A DNA stretch of 64,000 nucleotides, from NCBI GenBank assembly GCA_009845995.1, contig VXYK01000055.1, positions 39,421 through 103,420 of the forward strand, read 5' to 3'. Under the pieces are notes generated by a model that did no database searches, had not been told where the DNA came from, and was given only the letters and a program-made list of their open reading frames with translations. The DNA comes from Acidimicrobiaceae bacterium. GTDB taxonomy: Bacteria; Actinomycetota; Acidimicrobiia; Acidimicrobiales; Aldehydirespiratoraceae. Position numbers and translations under genes: made by a program. Below, piece by piece: positions 25,618 to 35,501 of the stretch (positions are counted from its first letter, which is position 1; each line of letters starts with the position of its first letter).

Positions 25618-27120
25618 TCAAAACACCAGAGTGACGTGGCTGTGGGGCGGCATACTCAGCACGCCGCCAAGTTCGATCCGGTCTTCAACGGGCACGACCC
25701 GATCCGGATCCTCCGGCGAATTGACGGCGGCTGGATCATCAGCCCACAACGTGATGCGTCGCACGGGTCCGGTCATGGCGTCAAGGTCGACGAGCAGTTC
25801 GGAATCGGGCAACCGGTTGACAAGTGACAGGTGCATCCGCCCTGACGCCGGATCGCAGGTCGCTGCCGCGTCGAGAGCCGGGAGTGAGCCCGCGGGTGCG
25901 CCTGCATACTCGATACCCGCTTCGGTAATCACCTCGACATTCAAGCCGGTGTTCTGGGCGCAACGGCGTGCGACAGCCAAGGGGTGAAACGTGGTCTCGC
26001 GGACGATTCCGTCGGGTGTGGTGTGGATCGGTCCCAGAACGTTGACCATTTGCGCTTGTGTGGCCAACGTAATCTTGTCGGGATGACGCCACAAGACATG
26101 CAGCCAACAAGCATGTGCCAGGGCGTCGGTGAGGTCGAACCGCTGCTCAACGAGGGGAGAGGGCTCAGTCATTACAGGCATCCCGACTTCGCCACGAATT
26201 CGCCGGTTGATGACCTCAGGCTGGTTGATCATCGACAGGTATGGCTCGTTCCAGGTCCCCCATTCGTCGACGCAGATTCGCAAGTCATGATGCATCTGGC
26301 GCCTTCGTTTGGCTGCGCCGATCAGCCCCCAGGTCTCACATATTTCTGCCTCCGACAGCAGCGGCCCGGCCAAGACGCCCTCGTAGCCAGCCTCGTTCCA
26401 ATAGAAATGCAGCGATAGCCAGTCGAGCACAGCGCCGGCCTCATTGAGCACTGTCCAGTTCCAGTCGGGATCGTCGGAGCCCACGCCCACCAGCGAAACG
26501 CGGTTGTCCGTCCAGCGCAGCAGCTTCCCCCATTCGCGGGCTGTCTCCGCGTAGGAATCGGCGGTGGTATGGAGGTGCTGCCACCAGCCGAAGTTCTCGT
26601 TGCCGATGCCCCAGATCGTCACGTCATGAGGATCAGGGTGAGGTCCGCTTCGGCGCAAGGCTGCTTCGGGAACGGGGTGTTCGCTGTTGCAGTATGACAA
26701 CCATTGGAGTGCCTCGTCGATCGAACCGGTAGACGCGTTCAAGTTGAGGTAGGGGGTCGCGTTGAGCTTGCGGGCGTAGCGGAGGAACTCCTCGGTGCCG
26801 AAGTGGTTGGACTCGAGTGTCGACCAGGCCAAATCCAACCGTGTGGGGCGGTCTTCGGTGGGCCCTACCCCGTCGCGCCAGTGATACCCGGATGCGAAGT
26901 TGCCGCCCGGCCAGCGCAGAACCGGGGGAGCCAACTCCAGCGCAGCGGCCAGCACGTCGCGACGGAACCCGTCGGCGTCGGCCAACGGGGACCCCGGCTC
27001 GAATACGCCGCCATAGACGGCACGTCCCATGTTCTCCAAGAACTGCCCGTATACCCGATTGTCGATTGTCCCGGTGGTCCGTCTCGGGTCGACAAGCACG
27101 GTAGCGTTCGGCGTGCTCAC
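25618..27120 (-). CDS. GH51-family alpha-L-arabinofuranosidase-like glycoside hydrolase
   Basis: A retaining GH51-type glycosidase of 500 residues, probably cytoplasmic since no signal peptide is present. The acid/base Glu is E175 in GIGNENFGWW and the nucleophile Glu is E286 in CVDEWGTW. The N-terminal motif QFLENMGRAVYGGVFEPGSP and WPGGNFASGYHWRDGVGP are typical. GTG 27120 is preferred, with CGGAG upstream. The frame is open to 27198, but this would overlap the preceding gene. It would release arabinose (or a related furanose) from oligosaccharides. It is flanked by two PhyH genes on the same strand. Confidence 0.9.
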   Translation of the reverse strand: MSTPNATVLVDPRRTTGTIDNRVYGQFLENMGRAVYGGVFEPGSPLADADGFRRDVLAAALELAPPVLRWPGGNFASGYHWRDGVGPTEDRPTRLDLAWSTLESNHFGTEEFLRYARKLNATPYLNLNASTGSIDEALQWLSYCNSEHPVPEAALRRSGPHPDPHDVTIWGIGNENFGWWQHLHTTADSYAETAREWGKLLRWTDNRVSLVGVGSDDPDWNWTVLNEAGAVLDWLSLHFYWNEAGYEGVLAGPLLSEAEICETWGLIGAAKRRRQMHHDLRICVDEWGTWNEPYLSMINQPEVINRRIRGEVGMPVMTEPSPLVEQRFDLTDALAHACWLHVLWRHPDKITLATQAQMVNVLGPIHTTPDGIVRETTFHPLAVARRCAQNTGLNVEVITEAGIEYAGAPAGSLPALDAAATCDPASGRMHLSLVNRLPDSELLVDLDAMTGPVRRITLWADDPAAVNSPEDPDRVVPVEDRIELGGVLSMPPHSHVTLVF

Positions 27121-27169
27121 CGCGGCTGCTCCGATATCAACCGCATGTTTGCGCGCTGGGCTGCTCGGC

Positions 27170-27979
27170 TCATGGGGCCAACACCAAACGACCGTCACGC
27201 AACAATGGCATGAACTGATGAGTCGGGCTCTTGAAGTTGTTGTACTGCTCGAAACCGAGATCGATCGTGTCGGCGGCGCAACAGTGGAACACCATGGCGG
27301 CTCGGATTCCTGAAGAGAGGTTGTCGATTGAGCAGTGCATCAAGTGGCTGTCGAACACCAAGAGGTCGCCCGCGTTCATGAGGACGGGTTGTTGGCCGGA
27401 CATGTCGTGGTCGACGATCTCCATGTAGCCGTGGTTGGCTTCTGGTCGCCTGTCGGGAATGTGTGTGTGGATCGGTTCGGTATGACTCCCGGCAAGAATG
27501 TGCAGGCAACCGTTTTGGAGTGTCGCCTCGGTCACCGCCAGCCAGAGTCCGACGATCGTGCGTGGCGGGTCGAAAGGGAAATAGAAGCTGTCCTGATGCC
27601 AGGGTTGGCCCCAGGCACCGGGGTTCTTGAAGATGAACTGCGACAGAAAGCAGTCCACGTCAGGCCCGATCAGATCAACGAGCAGCGCGGTGATTCGATT
27701 GTCGTTCAAGAACGAAGTGAAAGCAGGCCGAGTGTGAAGCGTGAACACTTTGGAGATGGTGTCTTCGGGGTTGACCCCGGTCAGGTCCTTCTGGGCTTCG
27801 GAAACGATGAGCATTCCTGGAGACTTGGACACAACCTCGTGCGGGTCGCGGACGATGTCGATGACATCTTCGAGCATGTTCCGGCCGACATCGGGACTGC
27901 TGAACCCAGCCAAGATGAAGAAACCGTCGCTGCGGTAACTGTCAACGGCATTGGCGTGCATGCTGGGGCCAATTGTCAT
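27170..27979 (-). CDS. Phytanoyl-CoA dioxygenase (PhyH) family protein
   Basis: A 269-residue Fe(II)/2-oxoglutarate oxygenase. The metal motif is in GQPWHQDSFYFPFDPPRT (HxD) and the distal His in FDSHLMHCSIDN; the 2-oxoglutarate Arg is in GIRAAMVFH. The start is taken at ATG 27979 (MTIGPSMHANAVDSYRSDGF); the frame is open to 28318, but that stretch runs under the divergent SDR gene. It precedes the GH51 gene by about 50 nt on the same strand. Confidence 0.87.
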   Translation of the reverse strand: MTIGPSMHANAVDSYRSDGFFILAGFSSPDVGRNMLEDVIDIVRDPHEVVSKSPGMLIVSEAQKDLTGVNPEDTISKVFTLHTRPAFTSFLNDNRITALLVDLIGPDVDCFLSQFIFKNPGAWGQPWHQDSFYFPFDPPRTIVGLWLAVTEATLQNGCLHILAGSHTEPIHTHIPDRRPEANHGYMEIVDHDMSGQQPVLMNAGDLLVFDSHLMHCSIDNLSSGIRAAMVFHCCAADTIDLGFEQYNNFKSPTHQFMPLLRDGRLVLAP

Positions 27980-28084
27980 AGCTGACCGAAGGGTACGGTC
28001 TGTGCACAGGGCTGTCGACTTACTGTGCGCGGAGGCGATGACTGTAATGTCGCCTAGACGTCGAAGCACAGAAGGATTCAAGAC

Positions 28085-28861
28085 ATGGGACGATTGGATG
28101 GACTGGCCGCGGTCATCACGGGCGCGGCAGGCGGTATCGGCTGGGCGACTACGAAGCGCTACGTCGAAGAGGGCGCGAAAGTCATTGCGTTGGATCGAGA
28201 CACCGAGCGCGGAGCAGCACTCGTAGACGACGTGGGAGAATCCGTCACCTTCGTTGAGTGCGACGTTTCGTCTCCCACCCAAGTGCGCTCCGCTGTCGAC
28301 CGCTGCGTGGCCGATCACGGACGCATAGACATCTTGTTCAACAACGCGGCAACCTCGACGGGAGGGTACGTAGCTGAACTCGACCTTGACGGTTGGGACG
28401 CCAGCCTCAAAGTGATGCTCAGCGCCCCGCTGTACGGAATGCAGGCGGCGCTACCGCACATGGTGGAGCGCCGGAGCGGATCAATCATCAGCACGTCGTC
28501 GGTTTACGGACTCGTGGCGAGTGCGGGCAACTCCCCGTACTGCGCGGCTAAAGCAGGATTGATCAACCTGACCCGAGCCACCGCCATCGAGTACGGGCGG
28601 TTGGGCATCCGTTGCAACGCCATCTGCCCCGGGGTCGTGGAGACTCCGATGTTTGAATCGGTGCTCGGGATCGGTCTGACCACGCGGGCCGAGATAGCAG
28701 AAATGCATGCCATCGGCCGCACGATCCAACCGTCCGAGATCGCTGACCTGGCCTTGTTTCTCGGCTCCGACGAGTCGACTGCGATCACCGGCCAAGCCAT
28801 CACCATCGACGGTGGTCTGCTGTGCGAAGTCAACCTGACAGGAGTGCCGCCACTCAGCTGA
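28085..28861 (+). CDS. SDR-family oxidoreductase
   Basis: A 258-residue classical SDR. Motifs are AAVITGAAGGIGWATTKRYV, FNNAATSTGG, the catalytic Ser in IISTSSVYG and YCAAK, and the C-terminal AITGQAITIDGG. It resembles glucose 1-dehydrogenase and 3-oxoacyl reductase types; the substrate is unknown. AGAAGGA precedes the ATG. It diverges from the PhyH-GH51-PhyH operon and may act on the same substrate class. Confidence 0.9.
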   Translation: MGRLDGLAAVITGAAGGIGWATTKRYVEEGAKVIALDRDTERGAALVDDVGESVTFVECDVSSPTQVRSAVDRCVADHGRIDILFNNAATSTGGYVAELDLDGWDASLKVMLSAPLYGMQAALPHMVERRSGSIISTSSVYGLVASAGNSPYCAAKAGLINLTRATAIEYGRLGIRCNAICPGVVETPMFESVLGIGLTTRAEIAEMHAIGRTIQPSEIADLALFLGSDESTAITGQAITIDGGLLCEVNLTGVPPLS

Positions 28862-28891
28862 AGGCGAGCTGCGCCGAGCGCCGACCGACGA

Positions 28892-28912
28892 GCTCAGCTT
28901 GAACAGCTGAGC
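28892..28912. terminator. Hairpin between convergent genes
   Basis: A perfect 8-bp inverted repeat GCTCAGCT / AGCTGAGC with a 5-nt loop. It overlaps the selO stop codon and lies 30 nt after the convergent SDR gene. It could act as a bidirectional terminator, but no U-tract follows on either side. Confidence 0.35.
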
Positions 28913-30522
28913 ATGGAACAACCGGGCCGGGTACGAGCCCAGTCAGGGCGTTTGGCGGCGAAACGTTCGTGCTCGGGTTGTTCGTCGTAGGGCCTGCGCA
29001 GCACGTCGAGCAACTCGCTGGTGAGAGCGAAGTCCCCCTGTTCGGCATCGTCAATGGCGAGCTGTGCCAGATAGTTGCGCAGCACGTATTTGGGGTTCAC
29101 TGAATTCATGGCCCGGCGCCGCACAGCGTCTGGCCGGCCGCCGGTTGCAACTCTCTCGCGGTAGCGGCGAAGCCAGGCGACGGTGGCCCCACGATGGTCT
29201 CCGCTGAGTTGATCGGGCAGGTAATAGGCGTCCAACAGGGGAGCCAGCAACTCGGCATCATCGATCAGCTGAGAAGCCGCGTCGATCTCAGCGAGGCGTC
29301 TGAAGAACAAGGTCATGTCTGTCTCGGCTCGCGGCAAAAGCTCAAGCAACCCCTCAATCAGCGACTGGTCGAATTCCGGATCGAAATCGACGAGGCCGAG
29401 TTTGTCGGCCATCATCTGCGGCCATCTCTCGTTGAAACGGCTGACATAGGAATTGAGCGCACTCTCAAGAGGCTCGACCTCCTCGACCAGCGGATAGATG
29501 GCGTTGGCCAAACGTTCGAGGTTCCAGCTCGCGATGTGAGGCTGTGCGCCGAAGCGGTAGCGCTTCATTGAGGCATCAGTGGTGTTGGGCGTCCAAGTTG
29601 GGTCGTAATCCTCGAGCCAGCCATAAGGCCCGTAGTCGATGGTCAGTCCGTGAATCGACATGTTGTCGGTGTTCATCACGCCGTGGACGAAACCGACCCG
29701 TTGCCAAGCCACGATCATGTCAACCGTGCGTCGTGCGACCTCGGCGAACCAATCGACATAAACGTCCTTCGAAAACGGACCATTCGTCGGATCAACACCG
29801 TGGGAATCAAGCAACTCACCGAAGTAAGTAGCGATCGTGTAGTCGGCGAGCCGTCGAAGATTGTCGATGTCACCTCTGGCCGCAAAGATCTCAAAATTCC
29901 CGAACCGGATGAAGGACGGCGCAACCCTGCAAACCACAGCGCCCTGTTCGAGAGCCGGTCGCCCGTCATAGAACATGTCGCGCATCACCTTGTCGCCGGT
30001 GAGAGCCACACTCAGGGCTCGCGTCGTGGGCACGCCAAGATGGTGCATCGCTTCGCTGCACAGAAACTCTCGTATCGACGAGCGCAACACCGCCAGACCA
30101 TCGGCAGTGCGAGAGTACGGTGTGGGACCAGCGCCTTTGAGCTGCAGTGTTTGCCGTCCGTCGGCTGCTGTGAGCACCTCACCCAAAGTGATCGCTCGGC
30201 CGTCGCCGAGCTGACCGGCCCAATTCCCGAACTGGTGGCCTCCGTAGCACATGGCGTGCGGGTCGGTGCCCGCAACGTGTGCATTCCCGGTCATGGCCCG
30301 CACAAACGACTCGTTCTCGCCGATGTCGGGGTCAAGCCCGAACATCTCCAGCAGCTCCGTTGCTACAGCGATGAGCGTTGGAGCTTCTGTGGGCGTCGGC
30401 ATGACCCGTGAATAAGCGGCGCCATGAACTTGGCGAACACGGTTGAGTGTGGTCTCGTCCGCGGGAAGCTCGCGGGTGAACGAGTTGTCCCAGGAGAGTT
30501 CGGCAAGATCCATAACTGGCAT
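28894..30522 (-). CDS. selO: Protein adenylyltransferase SelO (YdiU/UPF0061)
   Basis: Pseudokinase-fold enzyme that AMPylates protein Ser, Thr or Tyr residues and is linked to redox control. The 542-residue length fits the family. Visible are YGGHQFGNWAGQLGDGRAI, LQLKGAGPTPYSRTADG, EAMHHLGVPTTRALS and GVMNTDNMSIHGLTIDYGPY. It ends in GCSMLSCSS; the C-terminal Cys is the position that is selenocysteine in animal SelO. ATG 30522 is preceded at 6 nt by TAGGCT on the minus strand. It diverges from the copper ATPase gene. Confidence 0.95.
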   Translation of the reverse strand: MPVMDLAELSWDNSFTRELPADETTLNRVRQVHGAAYSRVMPTPTEAPTLIAVATELLEMFGLDPDIGENESFVRAMTGNAHVAGTDPHAMCYGGHQFGNWAGQLGDGRAITLGEVLTAADGRQTLQLKGAGPTPYSRTADGLAVLRSSIREFLCSEAMHHLGVPTTRALSVALTGDKVMRDMFYDGRPALEQGAVVCRVAPSFIRFGNFEIFAARGDIDNLRRLADYTIATYFGELLDSHGVDPTNGPFSKDVYVDWFAEVARRTVDMIVAWQRVGFVHGVMNTDNMSIHGLTIDYGPYGWLEDYDPTWTPNTTDASMKRYRFGAQPHIASWNLERLANAIYPLVEEVEPLESALNSYVSRFNERWPQMMADKLGLVDFDPEFDQSLIEGLLELLPRAETDMTLFFRRLAEIDAASQLIDDAELLAPLLDAYYLPDQLSGDHRGATVAWLRRYRERVATGGRPDAVRRRAMNSVNPKYVLRNYLAQLAIDDAEQGDFALTSELLDVLRRPYDEQPEHERFAAKRPDWARTRPGCSMLSCSS

Positions 30523-30567
30523 CGGTTCAGCCTAGGTCAGCTATCGGTACCCCGATAGGCTGGGGAT
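30523..30567. promoter_or_regulatory. Divergent selO / P-type ATPase promoter region with inverted repeat
   Basis: Only 45 bp separate the two starts. The minus-strand box TAGGCT (30529-30534) is 6 nt from selO ATG. The plus-strand box TAGGCT (30556-30561) is 6 nt from the ATPase ATG. A perfect dyad CTATCGG-TACC-CCGATAG spans 30541-30558 and overlaps the plus-strand box. An alternative imperfect dyad, TACCCC (30548-30553) with GGGGATA (30562-30568), loosely resembles CsoR-type copper operators. Confidence 0.45.
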
Positions 30568-32691
30568 ATGGAAACCGAAGTTCGTTCGGAACTTGCGGTT
30601 GATGGCATGACCTGTTCGGCCTGCGCGGCTTCGATTGAACAGGGTCTGACCCGTCTTGATGGCGTCGTTTCGGCTCAGGTCAACTTCACGACCAGCAAGG
30701 CAACCGTCTTTCACAGTGACGTCGTGACAGTCGATGACTTTCGAACCACGATTGAGTCACTCGGATACGCCGCTCCGGTCCACTTGGATCGAGACGCTGC
30801 CGAGGCAGCACGGCAAGCGGATCTCTGGTCGCGATTCCGTCTCGCCGCGGTGCTGACAGTCCTCGTCTCGGCAGTCTCGATGATTCGACCGCTGCGCTTC
30901 GACGGCTGGGAATGGTTCGCGCTGGTGCTAGCCACGCCGATCGTTTTCTGGTCGGGTTGGCGATTCCACCGGGTCGCCGTCGCCAACTTGAGGCATCGCC
31001 TGGTCACCATGGACACCCTTGTTTCGGTGGGCACTCTGGCCGCGTGGACATGGTCGACGGTCGTGCTGTTGGGCGATCTGGAAGCCGATGTCTACTTTGA
31101 GACGAGCGCAGTGATCATCACCTTGGTCCTGCTCGGAAAGTGGCTTGAGATCGGCGCCACCCGCCGCTCCGGGGAGGCGATCCGATCACTGGCTGATCTC
31201 GGCGCTCGCACAGCGTTGCTCGAGGACGGCACGGAGATCGCCATCAACGACTTAGAGGTCGGGATGAGATTCCGGGTGCGGCCCGGAGAAAAGATCGCCA
31301 CCGACGGAATCGTCGTGGAAGGGCATTCTGCGGTGGACGCATCGATGGTCACCGGGGAGCCCGTGCCAGTCGAGATTCAGGCAGGCGATGAAGTTGTCGG
31401 CGCAACGGTCAACGCCAACGGTTCGGTGCTGGTGGAGGCGACACGGGTTGGTGCCGACACCGCCTTGGCCCAGATAATTCGCCTGGTCGACGAGGCCCAG
31501 GGGAGTCGCGCGCCGATCCAACGACTCGCCGATCGGGTAGCTGGCGTCTTCGTACCCGTCGCCATCGCCATAGCCGGCGTCACATTGGCGAGTTGGCTGA
31601 TCATCGGTGACTCCGGTTCCGACGCGTTCACCGCCGCGGTTGCTGTCCTGATCATCGCCTGCCCCTGTGCGCTTGGGCTTGCCACCCCGCTCGCCATACT
31701 CGTCGGTACCGGACGAGGCGCACAGTTGGGGATCATCATCAAAGGCGCAGAAGTTCTTGAAGACAGCAGACGACTCGACACAGTCGTGCTCGACAAGACC
31801 GGCACTGTCACCGAGGGCAGGATGGAACTCGTCGAAGTGATCTCACCGAGCGGTGAGGGAGAAGAACTTCTGAGTCTCGCGGCAGCGCTCGAATCACGAT
31901 CTGAACACCCCATCGCCCAGGCCATTGCCAACTCAACCGAATCTGCTCGGTCGGTGACAGACTTCGAAAACCGTCCTGGGTTCGGGGTAATCGGATCGGT
32001 CGACGCAGTGCGAGCGCAGGTCGGGCGTCGAGACCTCTTCTCGGAAATACCGGCAGAAATCGAGAAGCTCGCGGGCGAGGCCGAAGCAAACGGCCACACG
32101 GTGGTTTTTGTGGGGCGTGGACCGGTCGCGCAAGCCGCGCTGGTGGTTGCAGACCGGATAAAGCCGTCGTCGGCTGAAGCTGTAGCGGCGCTACGCCGAC
32201 AAGACCTAGACCTCGTATTGCTGACAGGCGACAACGAACGCACCGCGCGGAGCGTTGCCGCGGCCGTGGGAATAGAGCGAGTCAGCGCGTCCATGTTCCC
32301 CGACGCCAAAGCCGCCGAAATCGCTCGACTGCAAGACCAAGGGCACCGAGTCGCCATGGTCGGCGACGGCATCAACGACGCTCCGGCCTTGGCCCAGGCC
32401 GATGTGGGAATCGCAGTCGGGAGTGGAACCGACATCGCGATGGAAGCATCTGATTTGACCGTGCTGCGTGGAGATCTCCTAGCGGTTGCCGATGCTGTTG
32501 CGTTGTCTAGACGAACCTTCGGGACGATCAAAGGCAACCTGTTCTGGGCGTTCGCCTACAATCTGGCGGCTATACCGCTAGCGGCGTCCGGTGTTCTGAA
32601 CCCGATGATCGCAGCCGCAGCAATGGGTCTATCGTCGCTGTTCGTAGTCACGAACAGCCTGCGTCTGCGCCGCTTCCACGCCTCGCGTTAA
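30568..32691 (+). CDS. copA: Heavy-metal (copper-type) P1B ATPase
   Basis: A 707-residue metal-exporting P-type ATPase. It has one N-terminal HMA domain with [10 protein letters not shown] (C16-x2-C19). The membrane CPC motif is at 365-367 ([13 protein letters not shown]), as in Cu+ exporters. Other landmarks are the TGE actuator loop, the phosphorylation site D409 in DKTGT, HP in SEHPIAQA and [16 protein letters not shown]. The CPC and CxxC motifs favour Cu+/Ag+ export; no CsoR or copper chaperone gene is adjacent. Confidence 0.93.
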   Translation: METEVRSELAVDGMTCSACAASIEQGLTRLDGVVSAQVNFTTSKATVFHSDVVTVDDFRTTIESLGYAAPVHLDRDAAEAARQADLWSRFRLAAVLTVLVSAVSMIRPLRFDGWEWFALVLATPIVFWSGWRFHRVAVANLRHRLVTMDTLVSVGTLAAWTWSTVVLLGDLEADVYFETSAVIITLVLLGKWLEIGATRRSGEAIRSLADLGARTALLEDGTEIAINDLEVGMRFRVRPGEKIATDGIVVEGHSAVDASMVTGEPVPVEIQAGDEVVGATVNANGSVLVEATRVGADTALAQIIRLVDEAQGSRAPIQRLADRVAGVFVPVAIAIAGVTLASWLIIGDSGSDAFTAAVAVLIIACPCALGLATPLAILVGTGRGAQLGIIIKGAEVLEDSRRLDTVVLDKTGTVTEGRMELVEVISPSGEGEELLSLAAALESRSEHPIAQAIANSTESARSVTDFENRPGFGVIGSVDAVRAQVGRRDLFSEIPAEIEKLAGEAEANGHTVVFVGRGPVAQAALVVADRIKPSSAEAVAALRRQDLDLVLLTGDNERTARSVAAAVGIERVSASMFPDAKAAEIARLQDQGHRVAMVGDGINDAPALAQADVGIAVGSGTDIAMEASDLTVLRGDLLAVADAVALSRRTFGTIKGNLFWAFAYNLAAIPLAASGVLNPMIAAAAMGLSSLFVVTNSLRLRRFHASR

Positions 32692-32740
32692 CGGCGGCGG
32701 GTTTCTCCTTGCAGCCGCGTGCGACGTAGGGTCGGCCCCT

Positions 32741-33946
32741 ATGGAATTCGGGCTATTTCTCAACGGGTACATTCCGGGACCGGCTGCACATGACCCAGAA
32801 CTCGAGCATCTGTCGTTGATGCGACAGATCGACTACGGAGTTCTCGCCGACCAGAACAATTTCAAATACGCCTGGCTCGGCGAGCACCATTGCCTCTCGG
32901 AGTACAGCCACATGTCGGCTCCAGAGGTGGTGATGGGAGCGATCGCGGCACGCACCGAACGCATCCACCTGGCCAGCGGCATCACCAGCCTTCCAACCAC
33001 CAAGGAGCATCCCGTCAGGATCGCCGAGCGAGCCGCGATGCTCGACCACATCACTGAGGGCCGCTTCGAGTTCGGTACAGGGCGCGGCGCCGGCAGCCAC
33101 GAAGTTGCCAGCTTCAACGGCACCCTGATCACAGAAACCAAAGCAATGTGGAACGAGGTGGTCCGCGAGATCCCGCGGATGTGGGAGCAGAAAGACTATG
33201 TCTTCGACGGTGAGTTCTTCAATGTGCCCACCCCCCACAACGTTCTTCCCAAGCCCTACCTGCAGGGGCACCCTCCGATCTGGTTGGCCTGCGGAAATCC
33301 CAGTTCATTCGTCACGGCGGGTGAGATGGGAATCGGCGCGGTGGCCTTCAATTTCAAACCGATCCACGACATGGGTCCCCTCGTCGACACCTACAAGGAT
33401 GCTGCGGCCGATCCCAAAGAGATCATCGGACAATTCCAGAACAACAACCTGATGCTCACCAACGAGGTTGTGTGTCTCGAAGACCGCGAAGAAGCGCGCC
33501 GGATCGCCACAGCGCGGGGCAACGGCTACCTGATCACGCTGCTCCACCTCTATCACGACACCTTCCCGAAGATGGGCAACGGCACCACTTGGCCATCGCC
33601 CCCCGACATGGGAGTGCCCAACGAGGATGCTCTCGACACGGTGATTCGGATCGGAGGAATGCTCTGCGGGACCCCCGAAGACGTCTGTGAACAACTGGCG
33701 GAATATCAACGAGTTGGTGCGGATCAGGTGGCGTTCTCTTTCCCCAAAGACGGAATGAACCATGAGCAGGCGCTCGAGTGCATCGAACTCTTCGGTTCCC
33801 AGGTGATCCCCGAATATGACACCGATCCGGTTCACCGTTCGACGCGGTTTCGCCGACAAGCCGTACCCAAATTCCCGATGTTTGCCGGCGAAGTTCCCGA
33901 CTTTGACATCGAGGTTCTGCCCGCCGGTCGCCTCAGGCCAGACTAA
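32741..33946 (+). CDS. Luciferase-like (LLM-class) flavin-dependent oxidoreductase
   Basis: A 401-residue TIM-barrel F420/FMN-type oxidoreductase. Family signatures are HHCLSEYSHMSAPEVVMGAI, IHLASGITSLPTTKEHPVRI, AERAAMLDHITEGRFEFGTG and the C-terminal GADQVAFSFPKDG. Actinobacterial members are often F420-dependent, but the cofactor cannot be assigned. TAGGGT ends 8 nt before the ATG. Confidence 0.9.
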   Translation: MEFGLFLNGYIPGPAAHDPELEHLSLMRQIDYGVLADQNNFKYAWLGEHHCLSEYSHMSAPEVVMGAIAARTERIHLASGITSLPTTKEHPVRIAERAAMLDHITEGRFEFGTGRGAGSHEVASFNGTLITETKAMWNEVVREIPRMWEQKDYVFDGEFFNVPTPHNVLPKPYLQGHPPIWLACGNPSSFVTAGEMGIGAVAFNFKPIHDMGPLVDTYKDAAADPKEIIGQFQNNNLMLTNEVVCLEDREEARRIATARGNGYLITLLHLYHDTFPKMGNGTTWPSPPDMGVPNEDALDTVIRIGGMLCGTPEDVCEQLAEYQRVGADQVAFSFPKDGMNHEQALECIELFGSQVIPEYDTDPVHRSTRFRRQAVPKFPMFAGEVPDFDIEVLPAGRLRPD

Positions 33947-34007
33947 GGCCAGACTCAAGCCGGGCTCGTCAACCGATACTCATTGCCCCGATCGGCGCTC
34001 AATCCCG

Positions 34008-34019
34008 TATTGTGCTCGC
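34008..34019 (+). promoter_or_regulatory. Candidate leaderless promoter of pepA
   Basis: TATTGT at 34008-34013 ends 6 nt before the ATG at 34020. No Shine-Dalgarno precedes the ATG. If correct, the polyketide synthase gene starting 12 nt after pepA may be transcribed from here. Confidence 0.45.
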
Positions 34020-35489
34020 ATGCAGATTAGCTTTCGTGCGGTGCGTGTCCTTCCCAAGAGGGCAAAGGCGCACATATGGATAGTCACCTCGGAAACGGTT
34101 GCTGCAGGACTCGCTCAAATCAGCCCTCGCGACCTGGACAACGCCGACTTCAGTGGCAAAACGGGACAGTTGTACACCTGGCCGAGCGAAGGGCGGACAG
34201 CTGTTCTGGTCGGTGTCGGCTCACGGGCCGAAGTGGATTCCAACAAGATGCGCCGTGCAGGGGCGTCCATCGGCCGAAAACTGGGCAAGCAGAGCTGGAT
34301 TGGCGTGGATCTGCCGGACGTTGAACTTGACGGCGCTGCCTCCCGTCAAGCACTGGTTGAAGGAATTGCGCTCGGAAGTTACAAGTTCTTGACCTACAAG
34401 TCCGAAGGTGAGCCGACGAAGTTGAATCGCGTCGATGTGGCCGGCGGCTCAGGTGCAGCGAATCAGCATCCACTCGATCTCGGCAAGGCTGTAGCCGAAG
34501 CGCAGATGCTCGCCCGAGACCTCGTGAACGAACCAGGCGGCACACTCACCGCCCCTGAATTCGCTGATCGCGCGGCAGCTATCGGCCACGACCGCGGCCT
34601 GTCGGTCAAAGTATGGGACGAGACCGCGATAGCGGACGGCGGGTTGGGAGGGATCCTCGGGGTCAACCGAGGATCAACGCTTCCACCTCGGTTGCTGGAG
34701 TTGACCTACGACCCGCCCGAACCCCCGAACGGCACATTGGCGCTCGTCGGCAAAGGGATCGTGTTTGATGCAGGAGGCCTGTCGATCAAGACAGGTCAGG
34801 GCATGATGACTATGAAATGTGACATGGGTGGTGGCGCGGCGGTGATCGGCGCCATGTCGGCCATGACTCAGATAGCGCCCGCCGCACAGATCCGAGCTTT
34901 CGTACCGATGACCGACAACATGCTCGGAGGGGACGCCACACGCCCCGGCGACGTGCTCAAGATCCGCAACGGCAAGACCATAGAGGTACTCAATACGGAC
35001 GCCGAAGGTCGCCTGATCCTGGCAGACGCGCTTTCGCTGGCCAGCGAATCAGAACCCGATGCGATCATCGATCTGGCCACGCTCACCGGTGCCTGCATGG
35101 TGGCGCTCGGCCCGAAGATCGCCGGGCTCATGGGCAACAACGACGAGTGGATCGAGGCCGTGAAGCAAGCATCTGATGTCTCCGGTGAAAGGGTTTGGCA
35201 TCTGCCGTTGCCCGCCGACTACTCCAAACAATTCGAGTCGTCCGTGGCGGACATGAAAAACATCGGCACACCCCACGGTGGTGCGCTCACGGCCGGGTTG
35301 ATCTTGCAAGAGTTCGTGGCAGAGGGGATTCCCTGGGTTCATCTCGACATTGCCGGACCGGCTTGGAGCGACTCCGACGACGCCGAGATCACCAAGGGAG
35401 GCACCGGTTTTGGCGTGCGCCTCCTGATCGAGTTGGCCAAGAACTTCGGGCATCTTGACGGTGACAATGCACCGTCACCCGCCGAGTAG
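34020..35489 (+). CDS. pepA: Leucyl aminopeptidase (M17)
   Basis: A 489-residue dizinc M17 aminopeptidase that removes N-terminal residues from peptides. Active-site motifs are KGIVFDAGGLSIKTGQGMMT, KCDMGGGAAVIGAM and NTDAEGRLILADAL. The start is ATG 34020 (MQISFRAVRVLPK); an open extension to 33816 overlaps the previous gene. The stop is 12 nt before the PKS gene on the same strand, so the two may be cotranscribed, though no functional link is obvious. Confidence 0.95.
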   Translation: MQISFRAVRVLPKRAKAHIWIVTSETVAAGLAQISPRDLDNADFSGKTGQLYTWPSEGRTAVLVGVGSRAEVDSNKMRRAGASIGRKLGKQSWIGVDLPDVELDGAASRQALVEGIALGSYKFLTYKSEGEPTKLNRVDVAGGSGAANQHPLDLGKAVAEAQMLARDLVNEPGGTLTAPEFADRAAAIGHDRGLSVKVWDETAIADGGLGGILGVNRGSTLPPRLLELTYDPPEPPNGTLALVGKGIVFDAGGLSIKTGQGMMTMKCDMGGGAAVIGAMSAMTQIAPAAQIRAFVPMTDNMLGGDATRPGDVLKIRNGKTIEVLNTDAEGRLILADALSLASESEPDAIIDLATLTGACMVALGPKIAGLMGNNDEWIEAVKQASDVSGERVWHLPLPADYSKQFESSVADMKNIGTPHGGALTAGLILQEFVAEGIPWVHLDIAGPAWSDSDDAEITKGGTGFGVRLLIELAKNFGHLDGDNAPSPAE

Positions 35490-35501
35490 TCTGGAGACCT
35501 G

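Noticed and set aside
31377..32537. Long open frame antisense to the copper ATPase gene (386 codons, minus strand)
   Set aside because: The opposite strand encodes a canonical P-type ATPase. The antisense frame is Ser/Thr/Arg-rich with no domain, as expected in GC-rich DNA.
33945..33962. Direct repeat of GGCCAGACT after the LLM oxidoreductase gene
   Set aside because: There are only two short copies, one within the stop-codon region, and no sign of an attachment site or mobile element.
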